From: RFSX01 sp965248155
Lineage (GTDB): Bacteria; Bacteroidota; Bacteroidia; Chitinophagales; Saprospiraceae
Direction: 5' to 3'
Assembly: GCA_965248155.1 (NCBI GenBank)
Contig: CBDFIO010000002.1
Location: 186,001-250,000, forward strand
Length of the DNA: 64,000 bases
Shown: in pieces, positions 18,801 through 27,400 of the stretch
Layout of the letters: each line of letters opens with the position of its first letter
Numbering within the stretch: the stretch's first letter is position 1
The notes under the pieces: generated by a model
Seen by the model: only the letters and a program-made list of their open reading frames with translations
Told to the model about the DNA's origin: nothing
Databases searched by the model: none
Translations under genes and position numbers: made by a program

Positions 18801-21800
18801 CTACTGTTACATTTGCATAAGCATTGCCTCTGTTTCCACAGCAATCTTCAGTTACATATTCTACTGTAATTGTTTCTCCTTCCGGTGAATCATGAAGTAC
18901 ATAACCTGAGCTAGCATCTCCTGATACTGTCAATGCGCCTTCCACACTTCCTATCCAATAAGTCATGTTATCATCACAGTCATCATAGATATGCTCTGGA
19001 TGTGGTAATAATACATCTGCAGCACATTTCCATGAATCTACGCTTACTGTAAGATCATGTACTACTAAACTTGGATTTCCAGTATCTATTGACTTAATGA
19101 TTTGTCCGTATTCAATAAACTGTCCACTGCACCAATCCAATACTGTCCAGTTTCTTAGTACTTTTCTGTTACCATCACATCCAGGTGCGCATGCATCTAT
19201 TTCATTGTCTGTATAGCCTACTATGATATTACATATCTCAGTATTGATCGCCTGTGCATGTGGTCCACTTGGATTTCTTCCTTCTACATAATAGTGAGGA
19301 TATGCAAATGGAACGCCTTCATTACTTTCTATAACACAATCTATATCCAGCTCATCCGGATCTATATTGTCATCATCTGTATCCTGATCAACAGATCCCG
19401 GATCATCAAAGTAAGCAGCAATTCCTGCAGGACTGATGTCCGCTCCACAACTCATTTCAACTAGCGGGAATGGAAGTATCAAACTATCCGGTGCTATTAC
19501 TATAGCTCCAGTCGCTGGATCTATCCTCGCTGTATCCAATGTCTCTAATCCTACAGTTTTAAAGTAATATTCTCGCGTACAACTTACTGTACCTTCTACT
19601 CCATTTCCTTTGTCATAAGCCAATGTCCAGGTTCTTCTTAATAAACTACCGTTACATGGTCCAAGGTCTACATATACATCATAATAACTAACATCATCTT
19701 CTGTGATATCTCCACATACTGATGTTGTATTATCATCTACAAAATCATCTGCCATTTCTGGTACAAGATCATCTCGTAATCTATCCCAGTATCTTTCTTT
19801 TAATAGTGGAAGTTCCCAGCATGTTAATGTACAATCTTCTGAATATCCATCTACGATTCCATCTCCATCAAGATCTTCTCCTCCAACTGGACAGTCACAT
19901 TGTACTTCTGGTATACTCTTATCATCTATTTGCATGGTTCCCCAACATGAGTTACCATTACACATATCTTGTATTGTATAAGTAATTGTTCTTCCTGCAT
20001 AACTTCCAAGGTCTGCTTCATCGATTACATTTCCTGCTGAATCTGTAAATATCGCATCAAACACATCTGGAATGTAGTCATCTTCAAGTAAGGTAGACCA
20101 TGAAAAGTCAAGAACACAATCATTATTAACACTCGCATTAACATGATCATTACAAGTTAATGTTCCTCCACCACCAACTCCAACTTCAATAGATGTTGAA
20201 GTTTGACATCCTGGGAAGGCTGGTACGCCACCTACAGACACATTATCAATAAAGGTTCCCGTAAATTCAAATGTCAATGTATAAAAACCATTGGCATATT
20301 CTGTCGGATCAAATTCTGCAACTCCTATTCCAGTTGAAGGATCTCCAACATAGACTCTTACGAAACCAGCAAAACCATTGATCTCAGTAACTTCATTCCC
20401 TGAAAACATCAAAGGAGTTCCGTTATTACAGAAAGCTACCATATCGATTACAGGATCTGTAATTACAGGATACTGACAAACATTTGAAATTACCAGTTGA
20501 TTTCCATTAGCATCATTTATTGGGAATGTATTTCCTTGGGATTCACCTTCTACAAATAAAGTATACCCAATAAGGTCTACATGATCAAATGTCAATCTAT
20601 ACAATCCAGGAATAAATTCTGGAATCGCATCTCCAACAGAGTAACCTGTTAATCCAGTACTTCCTGCACCAATAACAAGATTTAGTCCTGCAGGACCTGT
20701 GACATCGATAACCTCACCAAATGTTCCATCTTGCGATCCGTTATAAGACTGATCATTGTTACAAGAACAAGGATCACTAATTACTGAAGCAAAATTACAT
20801 GATCCACAACCACCACTAAAGCTGGTCGTACAACCATTTGCATCAACAACATCTATTGTATAATTTCCTCCTGCAACTCCTAAGTATAAAGTAGCTATTT
20901 GGCCTTCAGCTAATAAGGTCTGAGTCAAAATACCAAAACTTGAAGTTACAGTATATGGTGCTGTTCCATTGGCTACTGATAAAGTAACCAAACTTCCTAT
21001 GTTACCAATATTAGGATCGTAGTTACACACGCAACTAGATACTGAAAGTTCAGGTACAGGGTCAACAACAACTTCTGTTGAATAGGATGTTTCGCAACCC
21101 GGATAAGCAGGGTTCGCTATGGTGCCTCCTGAATCGCCAGTGCCGGATCCTGTAAATGTCCATAGCACTGAATGTGTACCCGGTCCAAGTAATGCAGGAT
21201 CAAAATCATTTGATCCGCTACCATTAATGGTAACAATAATATTACCTGGATTTCCATCAACTTCAGATACTAATAAATCTAAATTATCAGTTGATGCAGC
21301 ATCTGCACAGAAAGGACCTAAAGTCGGTTCTGTAATTACTGGATATTCGCATACATTAGAAACACATATTGGTAATCCGGATCCTGAAGCAGTAATCGGA
21401 TTTCCGAACATATCTACTACACAAAGAGAATATCCTATATCATCTACATGATTAAATGTTAAGCTATACATACATAAACCTGTTACAGGATCGATAGGAC
21501 CAGAAGTGAACATAGCTCCAGCTATGCTAGCTGGTGTAGAAGTACCTGAAGCAAACAAGTCAAAGCCACAAGTACCTGTTACTACAACAGTTTCAGAAAA
21601 TGTCCCATCTCCAGCTCCGTTTGCTGATTGATCATTGTTACATGCACACGGATCAGAGGCCATAAAGTCTAATTCAAAGGAAGCATTGCAATCACATGCA
21701 GGTTTTTCTACACTGAATGTTTTCATACATCCTTCTGCATCGACTACATCTATATCAAAGAAATTACCCATTAGGTAACCATCAATTTCGTCTTGTGTCG

Positions 21801-23700
21801 CAGCAGCTAATTGAGGTGTTGCCACATCTCCTACATTTGCTGTTAATATTCCATATGAACATTGTTCTACAGTTCCTGCAAGACATGTTTCATCTAGTGT
21901 AATGAAAGGCATTCCAGGATCTGAAACAGTCGCAGTTCCAACTTGAACATCATTACATCCGTTAGTATTCGTTATTGTTACACTATAATCTGTAGTCGAA
22001 GCTGGAGAAACTGTAATTGATGAAGTTGTTTCACCCGTACTCCATAGATAAGCCGCATGACCAGCTTCAGCATTAATCGTAATCATATCTCCAGTACATC
22101 CAATACCATCATCTGGATTTGCACCAGCTGCATCCGTATATGTTATAGCGGCTGCATCAAAAGTAGAATTAGCAAAAATATGAACATCATCAAATGCAAA
22201 TCCATCATCAGTTACAGATCCATCTGAACCGAAATTAATTCTTAAGAAAACTGCAGATTCTCCGCTTAATCCATCTATGGCATGGTTTGCCAAAACATAT
22301 CCTCCTGATCCAGTTCCATTTCTTCCTGACCATCCTTCAGGTGATCCACCTGGATTACCTGTAATCGTATTATCAGTATACCAGTTATTGGGATCTCCAA
22401 AAGCTCCAACATTCTGCCATGTACTAGCTCCATCTACTGAAGATTGCAAATTAGCTCCATCCCAAGAAAATTCTGCTTCCCACCACACATTCACTTCTAT
22501 TATAGGATCACAAACATCAAAAAAGTTAAAGCATGGACTCATTATATAACTGTTGTCATTACTTAGATATGTTCCAGCTAAATCGGTAACCCAAGCATTC
22601 GTTCCTGAAGCAGCTCCAGAAATTACTGCTTTTGCAGGTGTACCCAAGGCCCAGGTAGAATTTCCATTTTCATCAATGGCTGCCCAATCTCCCCCTGATT
22701 CAAAATCTTCCATATAAGGGAAGGTTGATACTTCTGGAAAAGCGGTTGCATTGCTTGTCGCCATGTCATTTGCTGCATTTGGATCACCAGGAGCTGTCAT
22801 CGTAATATCAATATCATGAGTTCCATTTAAAACCGGCATTGAAGTGAAAGTATATACAACACTTGAGCCTGGAGTCAATATACCTGGGTCGTACATTTCT
22901 GTAGCATTTAAACCTGCATCAATGTAAAGATCTAAAGTGAGAGCACCTCCTGAATAATCTACACATCCAGCATTATTAATTTCAACTGAAATCGCTGTAG
23001 CGCCTGCACCGCAAATCCCTCCGTTTGGACTTATATTTTGTACTGCTAAATCTGCATTTGAACCGTCTATTACAGAGAATTCATCTACAGCCATATCCGA
23101 AGTAATACCTGTCCCTGTCAATCCTCTTATTCTGAATTGAACATTAGATTCACTTGCAAGAGCGCCAGCACAAAAAGATTGTACCTGCCACAGATCCTGG
23201 TTATCAGTCCACCCTGCAACAAAAAAGTCATCTGTAAAGTTCGTGCCTCCATCTGTGGATACATCAAAGTGCATTGTACCCATATCAGCACCGAACATAT
23301 GATACCAAAAAGATATCTGGGGAGTAGAAACAGCGCTAAAGTCAAAAATTGGACTTAATAGATGGACCACGTCATTATTGCAACTATCAGATGTTTCTGT
23401 GTATAAGTAGTTACCACCTCCGGTAATATCATCGCCTGGACCAGTACTTCCAGAACCTGTACCACCGCCATCAACAACCCAATCTGAGTCATCAGTGGTT
23501 TGGTCATTGCTCCATTCGTTTGGCCCGGGAACAGTATTTCCAGGAAGATCACAAGCATCCCCACAATTCGTACTACAAGTGGTAAAGCCATCAAAATTCT
23601 CCAGATATGGGTAGCTATTTATCTGTCCATATCCACTTGAACACATTCCGGCAAGGAAGGTCAAGCTTAAGATTAGTTGAGTAAGTTTTTTCTTTTCCAT
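15868..23700 (-). CDS. Giant T9SS cargo protein A (2610 aa) with MAM-like, dockerin-like and cohesin-like domains
   Basis: A signal peptide (MEKKKLTQLILSLTFLAGMC) precedes a MAM-like domain (about 29-225), a CARDB-like linker (228-325), a second MAM-like domain (325-510) and an Ig-like segment (YLWSTGETTSSITVSPAS, about 553). Two copies follow of a module starting C-CNNDQS-NG (about 687 and 980), then a long Cys-rich region with an HYR-like TCPPDLVLTC block (about 1752). Near the C-terminus are a carboxypeptidase-regulatory-like fold (about 2217), two dockerin-like repeats (DYLNGVSTLD about 2270; canonical DINSDDDITAID about 2300), a cohesin-like domain (about 2400-2520) and a type A sorting domain (YQNKPNPFSEYT ... 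YYKLE, 2530-2610). It should be exported by T9SS and anchored or released at the cell surface. Adhesion or matrix roles are likely; no catalytic motif is seen. Confidence 0.85.
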   Translation of the reverse strand: MEKKKLTQLILSLTFLAGMCSSGYGQINSYPYLENFDGFTTCSTNCGDACDLPGNTVPGPNEWSNDQTTDDSDWVVDGGGTGSGSTGPGDDITGGGNYLYTETSDSCNNDVVHLLSPIFDFSAVSTPQISFWYHMFGADMGTMHFDVSTDGGTNFTDDFFVAGWTDNQDLWQVQSFCAGALASESNVQFRIRGLTGTGITSDMAVDEFSVIDGSNADLAVQNISPNGGICGAGATAISVEINNAGCVDYSGGALTLDLYIDAGLNATEMYDPGILTPGSSVVYTFTSMPVLNGTHDIDITMTAPGDPNAANDMATSNATAFPEVSTFPYMEDFESGGDWAAIDENGNSTWALGTPAKAVISGAASGTNAWVTDLAGTYLSNDNSYIMSPCFNFFDVCDPIIEVNVWWEAEFSWDGANLQSSVDGASTWQNVGAFGDPNNWYTDNTITGNPGGSPEGWSGRNGTGSGGYVLANHAIDGLSGESAVFLRINFGSDGSVTDDGFAFDDVHIFANSTFDAAAITYTDAAGANPDDGIGCTGDMITINAEAGHAAYLWSTGETTSSITVSPASTTDYSVTITNTNGCNDVQVGTATVSDPGMPFITLDETCLAGTVEQCSYGILTANVGDVATPQLAAATQDEIDGYLMGNFFDIDVVDAEGCMKTFSVEKPACDCNASFELDFMASDPCACNNDQSANGAGDGTFSETVVVTGTCGFDLFASGTSTPASIAGAMFTSGPIDPVTGLCMYSLTFNHVDDIGYSLCVVDMFGNPITASGSGLPICVSNVCEYPVITEPTLGPFCADAASTDNLDLLVSEVDGNPGNIIVTINGSGSNDFDPALLGPGTHSVLWTFTGSGTGDSGGTIANPAYPGCETSYSTEVVVDPVPELSVSSCVCNYDPNIGNIGSLVTLSVANGTAPYTVTSSFGILTQTLLAEGQIATLYLGVAGGNYTIDVVDANGCTTSFSGGCGSCNFASVISDPCSCNNDQSYNGSQDGTFGEVIDVTGPAGLNLVIGAGSTGLTGYSVGDAIPEFIPGLYRLTFDHVDLIGYTLFVEGESQGNTFPINDANGNQLVISNVCQYPVITDPVIDMVAFCNNGTPLMFSGNEVTEINGFAGFVRVYVGDPSTGIGVAEFDPTEYANGFYTLTFEFTGTFIDNVSVGGVPAFPGCQTSTSIEVGVGGGGTLTCNDHVNASVNNDCVLDFSWSTLLEDDYIPDVFDAIFTDSAGNVIDEADLGSYAGRTITYTIQDMCNGNSCWGTMQIDDKSIPEVQCDCPVGGEDLDGDGIVDGYSEDCTLTCWELPLLKERYWDRLRDDLVPEMADDFVDDNTTSVCGDITEDDVSYYDVYVDLGPCNGSLLRRTWTLAYDKGNGVEGTVSCTREYYFKTVGLETLDTARIDPATGAIVIAPDSLILPFPLVEMSCGADISPAGIAAYFDDPGSVDQDTDDDNIDPDELDIDCVIESNEGVPFAYPHYYVEGRNPSGPHAQAINTEICNIIVGYTDNEIDACAPGCDGNRKVLRNWTVLDWCSGQFIEYGQIIKSIDTGNPSLVVHDLTVSVDSWKCAADVLLPHPEHIYDDCDDNMTYWIGSVEGALTVSGDASSGYVLHDSPEGETITVEYVTEDCCGNRGNAYANVTVVDLTPPVPVTKEFIVLSLTNIGNPVDEFQGIAKLFAVDVDNGSYDGCTGIDMAVRRVGDVCDLADLEWGDAVKFCCEDLDGQAFVEIDVEFRVRDAYGNTNYAWTTVRLEDKSATTQTCPPDLVLTCDMDYNDFTMTGLPRVFSACGEIDIMCDPEELIEDTEPRRKGPNDGFFNDPRYDGVEVPAYDPSCGYGAVRRQFKSCSSCTQWFVIEPIDAFDPSSISWPADQVVDCDQFDPGEPYWNPATCNLVGVSMESDTSFNFEDGACWKVLNHWSIINWCTYDPTNPNAGGRYNYTQIIKLIDTQDPVLTVADSLCFGVDVTCSSAGVQMSGSGNDEGPCGSDWLKWEVTIDLNSDWTSDYYFGTNLPRLVNGSPNPYYIAPTGNDELATITLPDGIASSKQWHRAVWRLYDGCGNNVSSVRYFQVTDKKAPTPYCLNLSTAVMSGNGQVELWAIDFNVGSFDNCTANDNLWFTFSDVAPPGRDDTEYDSSSDLVWYNGTFWYYDPETGEYQDQDDYFDGDAHRWEPGLRSAGKIFTMDDADASGFAQIPIYVWDECGNADFCLVNLRLIDNMGVGEGRIAGQVITEEGAGVEGVMTQLMSNAPEYPYYNATNTEGEYAFNGIEESNDYEVSGTKTDDYLNGVSTLDLLLIQRHILGQELLSSPYKMIAADINSDDDITAIDMIELRKLILGVYSELPSNASWKLVDSDQVLTVDNPWIYKSDLQINDLDGDMTTEDFIGVKIGDVNGSVKANVKAGEDQLSGQVMEMKYEDRYVELGQDIEIEMRSGVEGLYGYQFTMDMSGFELVEIIGEDIENGNVARFLDKVTMSYHTLEARGADEHLFTLVMRAKESGQISDMIGVNSSVTAAEAYVGESLEIVQVDMRGKEEGGRFALYQNKPNPFSEYTMIGYELPQRGEVRISFYDVTGKVLTVIEKDSEQGYNEIRVNRTDLGISGMIYYKLESREHTATQHMMMIE
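21122..21251. repeat. 130-bp tract identical to 29676-29805 (in giant gene A)
   Basis: Every base matches the corresponding stretch of giant gene B, while flanking homologous sequence differs at many positions. The tract encodes the segment around SGSNDFDPALLGPGTHSVLW. Confidence 0.95.
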
Positions 23701-23704
23701 GAGA

Positions 23705-23732
23705 TTGAATAAAGTTTATTGAATAAAGTTTA
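23705..23732. repeat. Two-copy 14-bp tandem repeat upstream of giant gene A start
   Basis: TTGAATAAAGTTTA occurs twice in tandem directly before the start codon on the minus strand, within what should be the leader or ribosome-binding region. Confidence 0.9.
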
Positions 23733-23832
23733 TTATCAAAAAGGATAATCAATTTTTAATTATGAAATCAGTTTTTTAATAGTTCGAGTAAGTGATGTTT
23801 CAGTATCAGTACTCTCGGGTTACTAAAACTGT

Positions 23833-24126
23833 CTAAATCATAATCGTTAAAGTGGCACCTGGTCTAATTTCAACTACAGTTGTTCTAAGTGCATAAAGTA
23901 CATCCTCATTTCCATCCAAATGTCTGGACATAAGGTCGTAAGCTTCTACTTGTAATTTTAGTTGAATGTAGGTGTCAGATTGGGGATTGATTCCTTCTAA
24001 GGTTGACAAATCAGATGATTTTTCCGCTTCTAGGACTATAACAGCATCTGTTGAACTAACTAGATTTTGTGATTGAAGTGAAAAAGTACACAGCAAAATC
24101 ACAAATAAAATGAGATTTTTCTTCAT
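23833..24126 (-). CDS. Small secreted protein between the giant genes (unknown)
   Basis: The 97-aa product has a signal peptide MKKNLILFVILLCTFSLQSQ and a mature part of about 77 residues (NLVSSTDAVIVLEAEKSSDL ... YDLMSRHLDGNEDVLYALRTTVVEIRPGATLTIMI). No family is recognised. It sits between giant genes B and A on the same strand, about 130 bases before gene A and about 300 bases after gene B's stop. It could be co-transcribed with A, but no shared motif ties it to either giant. The length, clean signal peptide and normal codons favour a real gene. Confidence 0.6.
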   Translation of the reverse strand: MKKNLILFVILLCTFSLQSQNLVSSTDAVIVLEAEKSSDLSTLEGINPQSDTYIQLKLQVEAYDLMSRHLDGNEDVLYALRTTVVEIRPGATLTIMI

Positions 24127-24430
24127 TTAATTAAGTTTTTTTATTAATACGTAAAATACTGACACACATAACTTTATGCTTGTCAATACTCAATTTTTAA
24201 GCTAAATGTACATTAGGAGAATTATGAAGGATTGATTTCGTCTTTCGTATTTCTTACCTAAAGCTTAGTGGCTTAAATGGTTTATTTCGGCTGTTAAATT
24301 AATGTTTTATTACGTGTTATTGTAATTCTAAAACATATATTTTTAATTCTCATTGGAAATCTAAACCATAAAAAAAAGCTGATCAATCTGTATTGATCAG
24401 CCTCAATTGATAAAAATCATAAATCAATGA
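24127..24430. other. Intergenic interval downstream of giant gene B
   Basis: Contains only the terminator of giant gene B at 24370-24401 and AT-rich sequence that probably holds the promoter of the 97-aa gene. No open frame is worth naming. Confidence 0.6.
24370..24401 (-). terminator. Terminator of giant gene B
   Basis: A perfect 9-bp stem GCTGATCAA/TTGATCAGC with a six-base loop, followed on the minus strand by eight T. It lies about 30 bases past the stop codon at 24431. Confidence 0.92.
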
Positions 24431-27400
24431 TTACTCAATCATAATCATATGCTTTATTTCTGTTTTAGCGGAAGTCTCTATTTTATAATAAATCAACCCA
24501 CTAGTATTTAATTCTTCACGATTTACAATCATGGAATTGTATCCTTTTGTAGCATCAATTCCTATTGTTTTAATCAATCTACCTGTGTAATCATAGAAAA
24601 TAAGTGCTATTTCTTCAGCTTTATCCAACTCGAACCCTATCTCCGTGTACTCCTTGAAAGGATTCGGTATGTTTTGGTATAATTTGAATGTATAAGCTGG
24701 CTCTTCTTGTTGTAGTAATACATTTACAATATTGTAAGAAGGTCCAGTATAGGCTTCAGCATGGGTAATGTCTGAATTAATCTCTATCTGATCAGATAAA
24801 TACCCTTCCTGATTAGATTTCAAAATGATTTTGCACATACCTTCAGATATCATCTTTTCTGAATAATGACTTATTGTTATTTTGTTTTTATGTATAGCAA
24901 CATTGTTATGATCTATATTATCACCTTGTATATCAACAAATTCATATCCGGGAATAGACATCGTAAATTGATACCCATATAGGCCTTCAGTGATATTGTG
25001 TAATAGTTCCAATTCTACCAAGTCCCCTTCTTTTGCATATTTGTCAATAAATGAAATTTCTAATGCATTATCAGAATTTTGAGAAGGGGTACCCATTCTG
25101 GAGTTAACATCAGCATTTCCATTTACATCTCCAATCTTGACAGCAATGAAATCTTCTTCCATTTTATTGGCCTCCATATTATAAATAACACGATAGTCTT
25201 TATAAGTCCAAACGTTATCTGTATTTAAGTCCTGATCAGCATCAATAGCATTCCAACTATAATTATTCGGTAATGCAGAATGAACTCCAAGAATAAGTTT
25301 TCGCAACTCAATCAAATCGATCGCGGTTATTTCAAAGTCATTATTTATATCAGCCGCAATCATTTTGTAAGGACTATCAAGAATAGTTTGGCCAAGGATA
25401 TGCTTTTGTATCAGTAATAAATCCAATGTGCTAACACCATTTAAATAATCGTCAGATCTGTTGGATCTAATAAGATAATCACTATTCATTGGGTTATCAT
25501 CAAAAAGGTAAAACCCATTGTCATCTGTTTGCTTAATTTTTGGATAATCCGGCAGATCAGAAGAAAGTTCAGTCTCGACATGTTCTACATAGTCACCATA
25601 TTCAGTTTCAAGTGTTCCTGCTATTATTCCTTCACCGACACCATCATTATCAATAAGTCTCATGTTCACAATGCAGAAATCACTATTCCCACACTCATCC
25701 CATGCATAAATTGGAATATTAACATAACCACTAGAATTGGTATCTTCAATCGTAAAAATCTTTGCAGTACTTCGGAGTCCAGGTTCCCACCTATGGGCAT
25801 CAAGGTCAAAATAATCGTCCTGATCTTGATATCCACCAGTTTCAAGATCAAAATACCAGAAAGTACCGTTGTACCATTGTAAGTCGCTACTACTGTCATA
25901 TTCAGTATCGTCTCTTGTCGGAGGTGCAACGTCAGTGAATGTATAGATGATATTATCTTCAGTTGAACAATTATCGAAACTACCGACATTAAAATCTATA
26001 GCCCATAATTCCACTTCACCATTAGATGACATTACTGTAGTACTCAGATTTAGACAATACGGTGTTGGAGCTTTTTTATCTGTTATTTGGAAATATCTAA
26101 TCAAGTTGGAGTTATTTCCACAACCATCATATGCTCTCCAAACAGCTCTGTGCCAAATCTTACTTGAAGCTACACCTTCAGGAATAAATGCTGAAGCAAG
26201 TTCATCATTTCCAGTTGGTGCGATGTAATATGGATTTAATTCTCCGTTTACATATTCAGGTACAGAAGTGGAATAGAAATAATCGGAAGTCCAGTCTGCA
26301 TTCAGGTCAATTGTCAATTCCCATTTAATCCACTTACTTCCACAATCTCCTTCGTCATTAGCTCTTGCGGTAATTGCACCGCCCCCGCTTACACAATATT
26401 CATTCACTGCAAAACAAAGACTATCAGCAGCCGTAATTATCGGATCTTGAGTATCAATTATTTTTACAATTTGAGTATGATTCCATCTTCCTCCTGTTGT
26501 TGGTTGAGTTGGATCATATTCACACCAATTGATTATACTCCAGTGATTTAGGATCGTCATACAAGCTCCATCTTCAAGATAGAAAGTATCACTTTCAACT
26601 GATACTCCTATTAATGTACACACAGCATTCTCCCAATCAGGCTCACCAATATCTGCTGCGTCACAATCGACTATAATATCTGCTGGGAATACGATCGAAA
26701 TCGGATTAAAAGGATCAATTGGTTCTATAACAAACCATTGAGTACAGCTACTACAACTTTTAAACTGTCTTCTGATAGCTCCATATCCACATGTTGGATT
26801 AAAAGCTGGTATTTCTACCCCATCATATCTCGGATCATTAAAAAATCCATCATTTGGTCCCTTTCTTCTAGGTTCTGTATCTTCTATTAATTCATCGATA
26901 TCACAATCAAGAGCTATTTCTCCGCATGCAGCAAAAAGTTGCGGTAGTCCCGTCAATGTAAAATTGTTATAATCCATTTCACATGTTAATACTAAGTCTG
27001 GTGGACAGGTCTGTGTGGTTGTTGATTTATCTTCCAGTCTAACTGTAGACCAGGCGTAATTGACATTTCCGTTTTCATCGGTAACTCTGAAATGAACATC
27101 AATTTCAACAAAGGTTTGACCATTTAGGTCTTCACAACAAAATTTTACATAGTCTCCCCAGAACGTATCTTGATCTTCACATACCTTTTCTAATCTTCTG
27201 ACGGCAACTTCAATTCCAGAACATCCATCATAACTTCCATTATCAAAGTCTTCAGCATATATTTTAGCGACGCCTTGATTCCCATCTATAGGGTTCCCAA
27301 TATTTGAAAGGCTTACTACAATAAATTCTTTAGTAACCGGAACCGGAGGAGTAAGATCTACAACTTGCACATTAATGAATGTATTGGTTTGATTTCCACA

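Noticed and set aside
15868..23700. Possible compositional shift in the 3' half of giant gene A relative to gene B
   Set aside because: Hand counts of GC in matched lines (for example 26/60 against 25/60, 28/60 against 27/60) showed no consistent difference.
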